Source: Adiantum capillus-veneris
Lineage: Eukaryota > Streptophyta > Polypodiopsida > Polypodiales > Pteridaceae
NCBI GenBank assembly: GCA_014529385.2
Contig: CM043966.1
Span: forward strand, 36,434,739 to 36,498,738
Length of the DNA: 64,000 bases
Direction of reading: 5' to 3'
Under the pieces are notes generated by a model. The model was given only the letters and a program-made list of their open reading frames with translations, did not search any database and had not been told where the DNA came from. Made by a program: the position numbers and the translations under genes. Each line of letters begins with the position of its first letter. Positions within the stretch are counted from its first letter, which is position 1. Below are positions 20,632 to 31,351 of this stretch, piece after piece.

Positions 20632-21621
20632 CTTTGTTTAGGCAATGCCCGGATCATTTCAATTGTAATTTTGATGGGTTTTAAGGCTTCATCTAGTTTT
20701 TACCTAGGTGGATAGGAGTGTCAAAGGTACCAATACCAAGATTGATTACACAAACTTTGTAGAACTGAGATTATTCATGATCCAACAAATACCCCTCTCC
20801 CCCTGTGCTTATTGGAATCTCTTCCAACTTCATGTGATCACTTGATAATGTCAAAGGATGCAGGGTAAACATTGCAGCCCCAAGTGCAAAGTGAATTTTG
20901 ATATTAGCTGTAGAAGGCTCAATATGTTTTTTCTTTGACATGATGACAAGATTCTGTGTTTTTGAAGGACCGTAAACAGTAATGTGTCTAGACATGTTTG
21001 TGAAAAAAAGCTGTTGAGTAAGCCACATATGAATATTTTAAACAAACCAAAAAACATAATGGGATACTCTAAAATATCTTTTGCACGTGTGAAATATTAC
21101 TACAGACTGTGGCTCATCAATGCGACATCGTGAAGCTTTAATATTTACATAAAGAATCTTTTTTGAAGTTGCATATTTTGTGAAGAAGGTTTTACTTCCT
21201 GAATGCAATAATGTCTCCATTTGCTATACATCCACATGTCGAGTTTTAATTTATTATTCTTATATAAGATTTTCAAAGTGTTATGTCTCTTTAATAATCC
21301 CCTCTCTATAAAAACATTATAATCATCGTTAGAAAACCACTCTATATTGTAAACTAGCAAAAAATGTGAGTCTCAAGATACAAAAGAAAACAAGAATGGC
21401 AGAGCGCCCTGCACCATGAGCATCCAACCACTCCACAAACAAGTCGTCCCTCCATCGTCCTCCTGCTCCTATGCATCGAGGTCACATTCCCCATGAGAGG
21501 TACACCTACAATTATCCTTCTTCATTTTGCGCTTTGCTTAAATAAGCACCTTTTCAAATACTTTGAACACATTTGCATCGGTGAAAATCAGTTCAACTTG
21601 TTTTTAGTGGCTTGATTAACC

Positions 21622-21940
21622 TTGCATTTATTACTGTAATTTCTTGTTTGATCATGTTTTTAGTCCTAGCATGTCTTACGCGAGCAAGCAGGTAAATAGA
21701 ATCTTATTGGCAAGTCGGGCAATTGGTGCTTTAAAAGAAACATGTCTTAACAAAAGCATCTCTTATGATTTAATAGAATCTTGCATTTGTTACTGTAAAT
21801 TCTAGTTTAATCACGTTTTTAGTCCGAGCATGTCTTACAAGAGCAAGTCACGTAAATGATGTTTTAATAGAAGCATCTCTTAACAAAAGCATCTCTTAAG
21901 CTTAATAAAAACATCATATGCAAAAGCATTAGTCTAAATG
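21622..21940. repeat. 159-bp tandem duplication
   Basis: TTGCATTTATTACTGTAATT at 21,622 and TTGCATTTGTTACTGTAAAT at 21,781, each followed by GTTTTTAGTCC.AGCATGTCTTAC. The copies are moderately diverged. Confidence 0.8.
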
Positions 21941-22125
21941 TAATGTAGTCTGAGGGATTTGCGGCGGTGCAGATCTTTTCACACCGTATAAAAATGATGT
22001 TTGTTAAAGCATCTCTTAACCAATTTGCATAGGATAAGAAAAAGCAATATTTTAATTGTAATATAGTCATGAGAGGGGTTTGTGGCACCATAGATCTATT
22101 GGTACCATATAAAAATGGTATTTTT
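21885..22125. repeat. 120-bp tandem duplication
   Basis: AAAGCATCTCTTAA recurs 120 bp apart (about 21,887 and 22,007), followed in both by AAAAGCA, TAATGTAATGTAGTC-like, GAGGG..TTTG.GGC and CCATATAAAAATG.T blocks. It overlaps the inverted repeat below. Confidence 0.7.
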
Positions 22126-22182
22126 TTGTTGCAATAATCATATCAATGCTTTGTCTGAGGGATCTGCACCGCCGCAGATCCC
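21954..22182. repeat. Inverted repeat with self-palindromic arms
   Basis: The left arm 21,954-21,975 and right arm 22,161-22,182 are reverse complements over 21 of 22 bases. The right arm with the preceding bases also folds on itself: GGGATCTGC (22,159-22,167), loop ACCGCC, GCAGATCCC (22,174-22,182), a perfect 9-bp stem. GC-rich arms in AT-rich DNA stand out; could be a small MITE or foldback element. Confidence 0.7.
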
Positions 22183-22847
22183 TTGGGACCCTTTGAAAGT
22201 TAACAGTTTTCATTGCATGAGAACATCCTTCATATTGTTTTTAGATATTGGCATGTTTTGGTATCATGTTCATTATTATGTGTTCACTCTTACTGTTTAG
22301 GTTTTTGTTTAATGTGAATAGATTCTTGACGATTCTGTTTCACATTCACCATTCAATGGAAGCAGTGTCTATCAAATGTACTTAGCATGTTTGATGGCAC
22401 ATTGCCATTGTTGCCATTCAAGATGTTGGCTACTATAGTGATCGATTGTTATTAAGGTGAATTTTTTAAAGGCTTTATCTAATAGTTTCAAGATTTGGGC
22501 CTCCCTCGTCGTGGGCAGATTCAAAAACACTGACATGACACTGCTATTCGTTGTTGCTGTTGAAGCGGAGATAGAGGTCAGGTTGCGGCATAAGTTTGTT
22601 ATTTTGTCAAGGATTTTCATAGGAGGAAGAAATGAATGGCAATACAAGTAATTCTTAACATTATTTGACTTGATTATATGTATTCAAGATAATTATCAGA
22701 ATTTGTGATGGGCCTTGAGGATTTTCAAGTGTTCTCTAAAATGTTTCTCACCATATAAATGAAACTAGCCAATTTTTTTAAGCTTTTTAAGTCATTAAAT
22801 GTCAAAAGTATATTAAATATGATGACTTCTTTGTTTTTGGATATCTT

Positions 22848-23310
22848 TTGGCCAGTCCAAGATCTAGAGTTCATTCACATAGGAGGGTGCTAAACTCCTT
22901 GCCAATCGGAACATATGATTCCACATACCAAATGAGCTCTGTTTTGGAGTCAAAAATGGGAGCAAGACAGGAATTTCCTGAAGACGATATTTTGTCTTTT
23001 GAGATGGGACAAGGCTCTTTGCATGATGTGAACCCCATTTTGGGAGCTAAAGAAAGTAATTTTCAAATTGTGTCCTTGGAGATAAAAGATGAGATTTCTA
23101 CATCCATTAAGCCAAAAGATGAATCCAGTGCATTTACACATATCGACACTGATATTTTGGCTTCTAGAAAACTCTTGGCCAAAAGATGAATCTAGTGCAT
23201 TTACACATATAGACACTAAAATTTTTGCTTCTACAAAACTCTTCAGCTGTTTTGATTGTCTTCCTATTCCACTTTGTCGTCTCTATCCATATACTAGAGT
23301 TCAAGGCTGA
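22848..23310 (+). pseudogene. Unknown ORF with internal tandem duplication
   Basis: A 113-codon + frame starts MASPRSRVHSHRRVLNSLP and ends just after the first unit of a 67-bp duplication; a second frame continues through the second unit with the same residues (KDESSAFTHIDT twice). Since 67 is not a multiple of three, the duplication shifted the frame. No family recognised. Just upstream a short + frame (22,457-22,651) lacks motifs. Confidence 0.3.
23112..23245. repeat. 67-bp tandem duplication
   Basis: CCAAAAGATGAATC.AGTGCA starts at 23,112 and 23,179 and is followed by TTTACACATAT.GACACT and CTTCTA.AAAACTCTT in each unit. Confidence 0.85.
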
Positions 23311-23399
23311 GGGATGATTTAAGTGGTTTGAAGTCAGCCTTTGGAAAAGAAGACTAATGCAAGAAAAAGGGTCTTCCATTGTTTCCTTGTGGTCATGTC

Positions 23400-24275
23400 A
23401 AAGAGAGGAAAGAATGGTCACAGGTGAGAATTCAAAGCATTTCTAATTTTCTTTTTGATATATTTTGTTGTTAAAGTTACTATGCATATGAACATGTGAT
23501 CTTATGTAGATGATGTAAAGTGTGAGGTTTTTCCTAAAGTGTGAGTCAAGGAGAGAGGAGTGGAATTATCTCACATGCTGTGGAGCAAGGCTGTAGAGCT
23601 ACATAAAGCTCATTTCATGAATGAATAAACACAACTCTATTTTGCACTACATGCTTGTCTATGGTGAGCTTGTGCTAAGCTAAGTCAATACTCAAGATTG
23701 TGTTTATGAGTCCAAGCTAATTCTATCTTGGAACCTAGTTCACTTGAGTGATAATCTTGCTTACACACACTCACACACATTGACACTATGTTTCTCTTTC
23801 ATCCACCCTAGCTAGCACGATCCCATTCCTAGCATTTGGTATCAAAAATCAGGTGTGCTAGTAGCTAGGCTTGCTATTATGCATTTGCATGTTTGTACAA
23901 TTAGCATTCATTGATCATCATTAGCTAGATCCATTAGGTTTTCTCTTTTATTGCATAATGCATCTCTAATTAATATTCCATTGGCTAGCATGAGCATGTT
24001 CTTGAGCTAAAGACTCTTGGGCCACTACTCACTCGCTAAGTGGAAGCTTAATTAGCATCAGAGTTCATTAATTTTCCATTAAAAACTTGCATTTTGCATC
24101 CAAAATTTGCCCCTTATTTTAGTAAAATTAGCAATTACCATTGGTGTGTTGTGTAGCCTGTCCCGAGAGCTCTCTTTTGAGCCTATGCATGCCAAATTTG
24201 AGCCACGACTCAAGAAGTAGTAACCCCATTAAAGTTGTTCCTAATCAAACTTATCTCTATTGTAGAACTTCAACT
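23400..24275. other. No gene recognised
   Basis: AT-rich DNA with short frames only. CACACTCACACACATTGACA near 23,765 is a weak CA-rich stretch. Confidence 0.3.
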
Positions 24276-24301
24276 TGTGTGTGTGTGTGTGTGTGTGTGT
24301 G
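24276..24301. repeat. (TG)13 microsatellite
   Basis: 26 bp of TG dinucleotide. Confidence 0.95.
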
Positions 24302-24339
24302 CATTCAATGCCCACTGTGTGCTTGAACTCGAGCCCCAA

Positions 24340-24830
24340 CTAAATCCAAGGACGGCTCCACTTTGGTGGGAACCCATAAAATTTAAGCAAAATCCACCAA
24401 AAGGGGCGCTGACACATAAGCAGCCTCCCATGGGGCAGATTCAAGCCGCCGGTAGTAAACTCCTTTGCAAGAGACTTTTGGGTCCGACTTGCCCGGGACC
24501 GCTGGCCCAAGAGCGACTGATGGAAGACCCAAACCTGAGCCTTCGATCGGTTGTCTCACCTTCCGATTGTGTCGAGCGCCCGCTCTTGCTCCCACCAACC
24601 GATCGCAGTGTTTTTTGCAAGACAATCACGACCGACCGGCCACTACCCGGATTGGGTGCCCTGCTGCCCATGCCTGCTGCCTGACAAGCTGCCCTGCTGC
24701 CCGTCCCTGTCCCCACCTACCCCACTGCCCGGCCATGCCCGCATGCCCAGTACAATGCACTTTCCCACCATGCAGTCGGCTGTGACCACAAGTAGCAGTG
24801 CCCACAAGAAGGTGCACCCTCACCACTACT
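24340..24830. other. GC-rich, CpG-containing island, no recognised gene
   Basis: About 490 bp much richer in G+C and CpG than the surroundings (for example GACCGACCGGCC, CGAGCGCCCGCTC). Frames are open on both strands because GC-rich DNA has few stops; none shows a motif (Pro/Ala/Cys/Gly-rich). It ends exactly where the chromovirus LTR begins at 24,836. It may be the edge of a host regulatory region or a piece of another element. Confidence 0.4.
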
Positions 24831-25007
24831 AGCCTTGTAATGGAATTGGCCTATTTAATTTGAGAGTAGAGGAAATTAACGAGAGTAATTTTGAGAAATG
24901 ACTTTGTGAGCATAGCGGGTGAGCATAATTGAAGATAGCAACATAATCATAGCAATTAGCTAACTTGGCATGAACAATACTTTTGCAAGAGAGAGAATTT
25001 AGAGAAC

Positions 25008-25253
25008 ATGACAACAGTTGAGGACCGGATTTATGTGGAGCCGGTCCCCCCTCCAATAGGAATTTGTATTATGATTTCTCCCATTAAGAGAGACTTGTTA
25101 CAATACAATCTTCGTGTTCCTTGTAACCTAGTTGATGCAATGAAGATGGAAAACTTCATGCATCACAAGCATAACATAAACTTGAAGAAAGCTTTAACTA
25201 TCCCAAGCCTCAGTCCCAAGACCTCAAACACCTTCGAAGGTGGAGAGAGCTAG
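25008..25253 (+). other. Antisense ORF inside LTR (copy 1)
   Basis: 81 codons beginning MTTVEDRIYVEPVPPPIG, ending NTFEGGES. It is antisense to the retrotransposon but stays recognisable and open in all three LTR copies (also 32,231-32,419 on + and 34,628-34,870 on -). Shared residues include DRI, EPVPP, AMKM and PKTS-x-TFE-x-GES. It could be a real small peptide or chance conservation of LTR regulatory DNA. No family recognised. Confidence 0.3.
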
Positions 25254-25291
25254 CAGGGAATGAGGGTAGGGAAGAGGAAGAAGAAACATTT

Positions 25292-25485
25292 CATAGGAGA
25301 AAGAATTAGTTCCTCACTTATCATAACTCTTCTTGCTAGCATACATAATAGCATAGTAACTCTTATCATAACTCTTCTTGCTAGCATACATAGGAGAAAG
25401 AATTAGTTCCTCACTTATCATAACTCTTCTTGCTAGCATACATAATAGCATAGTAATGAAGAAGAAGGAGATGGAAAGCTTAAGC
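25292..25485. repeat. 97-bp tandem duplication within LTR
   Basis: CATAGGAGAAAGAATTAGTT occurs at 25,292 and 25,389 with the block to CATAATAGCATAGTAA. The right LTR has only one unit, so the duplication arose after insertion. Confidence 0.85.
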
Positions 25486-26079
25486 ATTGAATCATGGCTC
25501 TTGGTTGGATTTGCACTCCATATCCAAGAGGGAGCTCTTGCAATTTCTATAGCACACAATGAGAGTGTTTGTGAGTGTGTGTGGGTGAGCATACCACCTA
25601 AGCAACCCCCTAGCTTGCTTGGGTCGACCCCCCCTTGTAGCTCATGCTTGAAGCTCATTGGACCCCTCCAGGCCTAGCCAATCATAAGCACGAGGCATTA
25701 CAAGCAGCAAGGGTAGCCTTGAGACAAGTGTCCCCCTTTCCCCTTTGAGAGAGAGGGCTAGATAAATTCTAAATAAATTAATTTAATCTCCTAAATTATT
25801 ATTGGACCCCTTGGGTAGCCAACCAATAGGCTTCAGGCACACCATGAGGGCAACATGAGGAGGAACTTGACAAGTGTCCCTTTTGCTTTCTTTGTACCAT
25901 GCATGCCTTGTGTGAGTGTGTGGGTGTTCTCTCTCATCCCCCCTCATGTAGGGCTCGACCCCTCCTTATAGGGATTGAATATTTGACTTTTTGACACCTC
26001 CAGCCCCTCATGCATAGGCCCAGTTCCCACCACAAGCTTGGCTCTTAAGCACTTTAAGCTTGGGTTGGGTTCTCACCTC

Positions 26080-26215
26080 AAGTGCAACCGTAGCATCTCA
26101 ATCATGTCAAGCATCTCAATCATTAAGCACCTCAAGAATTTCAATCATCAAGCACCTCAAGCACCTTAGTCATCAAGCATGACAAGCAAGACAAGCACCT
26201 CGAGCTGGGTCAGGT
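26080..26215. repeat. CAAGCACCTC-type short repeat
   Basis: About eight variants of (T)CAAGCA(C/T)CTCAA(T)CAT follow one another inside the 3' LTR. Confidence 0.7.
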
Positions 26216-26905
26216 TCCCGCGCCTCAAGCTCAGCCCTAGCTTACCTAAGGTCAAAGGACTTTTACACACATTATTGGAGGTCTTCAATGAAGCTAACCC
26301 TAAGGTCTTATGCTCCATTTGTTAGCCTTGCTCTTTGATAGACCATCTCTCATTTGGGCCCCTTTACCATTGGCCCCATGTTGAGATAGATCTATAAGCA
26401 CATGTCTATATCTTAACACTTGTTCCCGTTTATTCTCCCACATTAAGTGATCAATTTAATATGAGAAAATCATTTGGGTTGGTTAGATATTAGATATTAG
26501 ATTTTATGACATTACCTCTGTCTTGAAATCATAGTCGTCCTCGACAATGAGGTAGTAGAGATAAAGCATTAGTCATTAGTCAACTTTACTTAGCGAGTAG
26601 AGGATCCCTTTTTACCCTACGACATCTTTCCAAGATGGATGACTAATCCATTTGGTGCTTGGGAGACATTGTTGTCGCAAACATGTCTGCTCTTTAGTCC
26701 ATTTCATTCTCCCAAAGTAGAGTGACAAATTCTACTTGGTGTTTGAGAGACGTCGTCATCACAAACATGATTCTAAGCATGCATACTAGTTAAATTTGTG
26801 CACAATTAAAAAGAGGACTAGTCTTATAAGACAAAAACATGAGTCATTTAAAAGAAATTTGTACATTTGCTTACTCTAATTTAGCATTGTAAGCATTGAC
26901 AAGGT

Positions 26906-27193
26906 TCATACTATCCTTAAGCTGTATTCCTTGCATCCATCTAGCATCTTCAAAAGGATAATTTTTGAACTTAATAAGATACCGTCGAATAATCTTACCA
27001 TGTCGTAGTACCTTGTTTTCATGCCGAAGGATAGCTTGGGTTGTAGCACCTCTTCTTGGTCTTCAACTTCAGCAGGGTCTTCAATAATTGGTTCAGTTGG
27101 TGGCTCTCCTTTGTAGGGCTTAAGTAGGCTTACATGAAAGGCATTGTGTATGAGCCAATGGTTGGGGCAACTTGAGTTGATAAGCCATCTCAT
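26906..27193 (-). pseudogene. Integrase C-terminus with chromodomain
   Basis: The frame opens with CPNHWLIHNAFHVSLLKPYK, the conserved HNVFHVSxLK turn after the integrase core, then an acidic linker (EPIIEDPAEVEDQEE). After a frameshift the minus strand reads GKIIRRYLIKFKNYPFEDAR and W, which is the chromodomain pattern R-R-Y-L-[IV]-K-[WF]-K-x-[YF]-x-x-x-[ED]-A-x-W. A C-terminal chromodomain defines chromoviruses. The pol frame would end shortly after at about 26,880. Confidence 0.8.
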
Positions 27194-27248
27194 TGATGGG
27201 CTTCAAGATTTGGAAAGGACCACAGTATGTTTTTTCTAGTTTAGCATA

Positions 27249-27773
27249 TTACTTTTGGTGGCCCGAAGGATTTTTGCCCGTCGTTTTCCTTAATCGAGCC
27301 TTAGGAAACTTGAGTAAGACCCAATCATTTTCTTTGAACATTAAGGCTCTTCTATGCTTATCAGCAGCAGTTTTTTTCCTTTGTTGAGAGATGGATAGAG
27401 CCTCCTTAATCTTTTGAAAAGATTCTTGTAGGTCACGGCTATACTCATCGGTGGCGAGAATCTTCCCATGTACTTTGAGTAGCAAGGGACTTTTAGGTCT
27501 TCCCTCAATGATCTCAAAAGGTGCTTTTCACGTAGAAGTATGTACAATATTATTGTAGGCATACTCTACAAGAGGTAAGTACTTTTCCCATTGTGAGCGT
27601 TGATCTACTTTGGTAACATAAGTCTTGAGTAAATCAAATATCATAAGATTGGCTATCTCACTTTGGCCATCCGTTTGTGGGTGATAGGCCGAAGAGAAAT
27701 TCGATCTTGTTCCTAGATTTTCAAAGAGACCTTTCCAGAAATTACTGGTCATTCTAGGATCTCTATCTGACAC
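27249..27773 (-). pseudogene. Integrase core, second half
   Basis: Overlapping frames contain MSDRDPRMTSNFWKGLFENL, GTRSNFSSAYHPQTDGQSE and YAYNNIVHTST; the Asp in VSDRD and the Glu in DGQSE are catalytic positions of the D,D-35-E core. The next frame has AADKHRRALMFKENDWVLL and LRKTTGKNPSGH, the usual basic stretch before the chromodomain. Confidence 0.8.
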
Positions 27774-28174
27774 GATGGATGTGGGTAATTCATGGTGCTT
27801 GAAAATATGAGATATATAAAGAGAGTTGCCATTTGATGTGCCTTAATAGTCTTTTTGATAGGAATGAAATGTGCTTGCTTGCTAAACTTGTCGACTATTG
27901 TCCATATTCCTGTATTCCCATGGATAGACTTGGGTAATCCAAAGATGAAATCCATGGATATACTTTCCCATGGTGAATTTCGGATAGGCAATGGCTGGAG
28001 TAATCCAGGTTGCTTCCCTCTATCATACTTAGTCTTTTGGCATACTACACATTTCGAAACATACTCTTGTATGTCCACTTTCATGGTAGGCCAATAGAAG
28101 TATGTCTCTACTCCTCGGAGAGTAGGCTGAATACCTCTATGCCCCGCATATGGAGGAGCATGGGATTCATACAT
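27749..28174 (-). pseudogene. Integrase zinc finger and first half of core
   Basis: The 141-codon frame contains HAPPYAGHRGIQPTL (His pair), YFYWPTMKVDIQEYVSKC and VCQKTKYDRGKQ (Cys pair), then PWESISMDFIFGLPKS with the first catalytic Asp (MDFI) and WTIVDKFSKQAHFIP. The frame is lost near 27,770 and resumes at 27,773. Confidence 0.8.
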
Positions 28175-28234
28175 AACTTTCTCACAAAGGGAATGGGTAA
28201 CACATAGCCTATTTCCGTGGAGAAGATAACCATC

Positions 28235-28809
28235 CTAAAAGGTGAATGGTTCCTCTTTCTTCCCCAAAGCAAGGGCTGACATTATGTCTCTAAAGTCAGG
28301 GTCAGTAGCATACTCATGTATCATAGAGGATAGATCATTGTGAGTAGCTATAGACACCGCATTAACTTTTGGTCGTCGTGAAAGTGCATCGGCCACTTGA
28401 TTGTGCTTATGAGCTATGTGAGCAATATGGAAATTAAAGTGCGAAAGAAAATTTTCCCACCTCATTTGTTTGTCAGAAAGCTTGGTTTGCGTCATAAAAT
28501 ACTTGAGACTTTGGTGGTCGGTTCGTAGGATAAATGGAGTCCCCAATAGGTAGTGCTTCCATGTGTCTAGGGCATGTAGAACAGCTAAAAGCTCTTTCTC
28601 ATAAATGCCTCATCAGTATTGAGCCTTCAGCTCTCGTATGCTATGGAATGCCCTTCTTGAAGCAAAATTGCTACAAGGAAATCACCACAAGCATCACATT
28701 GGACCTCAAATGGCTTTGAGAGATCCGAAAGCATGACGAGGACTGGTTGGGAAGTAAGCTTCTCTTTGAGCTTATCAAAAGCATTTTGCTCCTTAAGTAG
28801 TCCATACAT
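28235..28809 (-). pseudogene. RNase H domain
   Basis: 28,809-28,627 has FDKLKEKLTSQPVLVMLSDL and FEVQCDACGDFLVAILLQEG, the first Asp of RNase H in a C-D-A-x-G setting (usually D-A-S). After broken sequence the frame 28,546-28,235 gives ILRTDHQSLKYFMTQ and QVADALSRRP, with the catalytic D of TDH-x-x-L and the final D of ADALSR. A Glu-bearing middle part is interrupted near 28,600. Confidence 0.75.
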
Positions 28810-28936
28810 ACTTAACGTTCTTCTTAGTTAAGTCGTGTAGTGGTCCTGCTACTTGAGAGAATTTTGCTATGAAGCTTCTATAGTATGCACACATACCAAT
28901 AAAGCTTCTTAGCTCATGTAGATTTCTTGGGCTAGG

Positions 28937-29548
28937 TCATGATTTTATTACCTCTAACTTTGATGGATCCATACAGATACCATCGTGAGAGATAATATGA
29001 CCTAGGTATTGAATCTCTTGAAGGAAGAATTTGCTTTTCTTTTGGTTGAGAAAAAGCTTGTTCTCCCTCAATGCTTGAAAAATCACTTGGAGATGTTGCT
29101 TATGTTCCTCCAAAGACTTGGAGCAGATAATTATATCATCAAAGAACACTCCAGTGAATTTGCGGTATGGTCTAAAAATTTTCTCCATCAGACAAATGAA
29201 CGTAGATGGTGCATTAGTCAAGCCAAAAGGCATGACTAGATATTCATAAAGACCAAACGTTGTGCAAAACGCAATCTTTAAGATATCTTCATCCACTATC
29301 CTTATTTGATGATAGACACTCTTAACGTCAATCCTACTGAAGTAGGTAGAGCCTTGTAGGTTATGAAACAGATCTTCAACCCGAGGCACAGGAAATCTGT
29401 TTTTGATAGTGATATGGTTTAGTGCTCGATAGTCCACACACATACGGTATGTACCATCTTTCTTTTGCACTAAAAGGACTGCAGAACAAAAGGGAGAGGA
29501 ACTAGGCCTCACCATCCCTTTGTCTACCAATTCCTGTACTTGCCTCAT
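28937..29548 (-). pseudogene. Gypsy reverse transcriptase
   Basis: 203 codons with the full block order: ELVDKGMVRPSSSPF, VLLVQKKDGTYRMCVDYRAL, FPVPRVEDLFHNLQG, FSRIDVKSVYHQIR, YLVMPFGLTNAPSTF, GVFFDDIIICSKSLEEH and IQYLGHIISHDG. The catalytic YxDD is FFDD here; the preceding Asp in R-I-D-V-K is kept. The frame overlaps the upstream gag-protease frame by four bases, but in an intact element they would be one polyprotein, so this marks a frameshift. Confidence 0.9.
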
Positions 29549-30729
29549 GATCTCCTCTTGTTGAGCTTGTGAGACTCGATAAGGAGGTTTGTTAGGCGGT
29601 GAGCTTCTGGAAGGAGCTCAATGTGATGGTCATCATTCCCTCGTGTTAGAGGTAAGTCCATAGGGATATCATCAATGAACACATCTTGGAATACTTTTAG
29701 AAAATTAGACAAGTCTAACTCTTCTTGATTCCTACCATTTACATTTGATGAAACATTAGTATCTTTTAGAGACTCTTTGACAAAAATCATGTATGCAGAA
29801 ACTGAGCTCTTCATCGACTTATCAAAAGCAAGAGGATTTACAAGTGGAATAGTGCGACCATGCTCACTAGAATCTATATACATGTTCTTTCCCCTGTAGG
29901 TGAAGTAGATTCTCCTTTTAGGGAACTTCTTGTTGGCAACCATGCGATCAAACCATGGCGCCCCCAGGATAGAATCCTCATGTTGGAGAGGAGAGATGAA
30001 GAAGTCTTCTTTGTCGACATAGCTTTGGACATGAAGCCTCAACTTCCCAATCAAGGGAGTAACAAAGGCTTGATGTCCCTTGAAAGCTGCATCAACCATT
30101 ACCATATCTCCCATCTCAAAAGCTTGAATGCCCAACTTGGTGGCCAACTCCATTGATATGAAGTTCAGAGTAGAGCCAGGGTCAAACAAGATGAAGGCAT
30201 CATGCTCTCTTACCTTTCCCCAAGCATAGGAAAGTGATGATCCTTTGCAATGAGCATCCTCTTTTGGAGATTTGATGGTGGAAGCCCTAGGAGTCTCATT
30301 GCAAGTATTCTTCTTGGGGCAAGAACAATAGCCATGTCCTTTCTCCCCACACTTGAAACACTTATGGTCCTTGCAAAAAGCTTCAACCTCTTCAAGAGAG
30401 AGTTTGTTTTTACCTTTGTAAACTCCCTTCTCCTTGGACCAATTTTTGTTGTTGTTGGAAGCGACTTGGGAAGTATTTTGAACATTGGTTTTCCCCTTTG
30501 CATCATTTTTGTCTAGGTTTTCCATGGGCTTGACATTATGTCTAGCCCCTTGATGAAAATTGATGCGTGAAGCAACCATGGTGTGATAGATTAATTCGCT
30601 AATAGTACCAGGCCGTTGAGAGTTGATGTATTCGGCCATCTCTTCAGGTAATCCCGCACAAAATTGTTGCCTTTTCTCAACAAATTCTATCTCTTTTGAA
30701 AGACAGTAGCCTTGAGATGTAAATCCCAA
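29545..30729 (-). pseudogene. Gag C-terminus, CCHC zinc knuckle and protease
   Basis: The 394-codon frame is the longest in the element. It starts within gag (QQFCAGLPEEMAEYINSQRP, SELIYHTMVASRIN), has a zinc knuckle CFKCGEKGHGYCSC (C-x2-C-x4-H-x4-C; the last Cys is offset by neighbours), and a retropepsin part FILFDPGSTLNFISMELATK followed by ILGAPWF. The protease triad reads D-P-G rather than D-S/T-G, a change by one base that is likely damaging. The end (DDHHIELLPEAHRLTN) corresponds to the start of reverse transcriptase. Confidence 0.8.
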
Positions 30730-30926
30730 AACTTGTCTACGTACTTGTGGATAGACTCATGAGAGAGAAGCTTCAAGTTGCGCCATTCGGTAAGCACTTT
30801 TCCCTTTGCATCGCTTGTAAGGAATTGCTTCATGATGAAAACTCGTAGAGTTTTCCATGTCTTTGGGGCTTCACCATTGCCACGAAGGCTATCCCACCAT
30901 TGACGAGCTGATTTTTGGAAGTGCAT
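30687..30926 (-). pseudogene. Gag core
   Basis: MHFQKSARQWWDSLRGNGEA, KTWKTLRVFIMKQFLTSDAK and WRNLKLLSHESIHKYVDKFW follow the gag pattern (A-x-x-W-[WY]-x-x-L, W-x-x-[LF]-x-x-x-[FM]-x-x-x-F, and L-x-Q/H-x-S-[IV]-x-x-Y). It overlaps the next frame by 43 bp because of a frameshift. Confidence 0.8.
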
Positions 30927-30962
30927 AGCTACACGGTGTAGCTTGGAGGACTCTGTGAAGCC

Positions 30963-31337
30963 CTAGTCTCCAAAGGCCACATCAAATTGCTGGATGAAGG
31001 CCAACACTTTGTCGGTAGCACCAAAGGTGCCATCATAGGTGAGAAAAGAGATACTCTTTCCTCCCTCCTTGAACTTCTTTAGATTTTGTGACTTCCGCCA
31101 TGCAGAAAATGATTTGCGATGTCCTCCCCTCTTGTATTCTCTAGGAGAATAGCCATAGCTTTCGTCGGAAGAGGAGGAAGGTGAAGAAGAAGGAGAAGAG
31201 GGTGACCTCTTCCTAGCCCTTTTCTTCCTTTGTTTCCTCTCTTGCCTTTCAAAGTGATGAGGAGAAGGTCTATGTGTTGATCTTTTCCTCTTGGGAGGAG
31301 TGGGCGATCGTCTAGACCGCCGTCTTTGTGGAGCCAC
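30963..31337 (-). pseudogene. Gag N-terminal Arg/Ser-rich region
   Basis: The 124-codon frame opens with an Arg/Pro/Ser-rich block (RRSRRSPTPPKRKRS, RKRSPSSPSSSPSSSS) and ends FLTYDGTFGATDKVLAFIQQ, which is the start of the gag fold before 30,926. The basic RS-like block could bind RNA. A stop separates it from 30,926. Confidence 0.6.
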
Positions 31338-31351
31338 ATCTTTAGAGGAAC

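Larger units (their letters stand above)
17860..21028 (-). pseudogene. Mutator-like (MULE) transposase relic with SWIM finger
   Basis: A set of minus-strand fragments in consistent order spans about 3.2 kb: an N-terminal part (21,028-20,770), a Cys-rich part (20,447-20,226), a helical part (19,966-19,610), a DDE-like segment (19,620-19,200) and a SWIM zinc finger (18,117-17,860). A DDE transposase followed by a C-terminal SWIM finger is the arrangement of MULE transposases. Many stops and frameshifts show it is dead. No terminal inverted repeats were identified. Alternatives are a domesticated MULE-derived gene (FAR1/MUG type), but decay argues against function. Confidence 0.5.
24836..26850 (-). 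mobile_element. 3' LTR of chromovirus (inner end approximate)
   Basis: Begins TGTAATGGAATTGGCC, the same as the right LTR at 32,059. Homology to the right LTR runs to about 25,830; from there it matches, inverted, the third LTR at 33.2-34.9 kb, so the full LTR is about 1.9-2.0 kb. The inner end falls near 26,800-26,850, before the chromodomain stop; I could not fix the base. AGCCT (24,831-24,835) would be the target duplication but the partner is lost. Confidence 0.7.

Noticed and set aside
24441-24832. Several long overlapping frames on both strands in the GC-rich island
   Set aside because: All frames are open at once, which is a composition effect; none has a motif.
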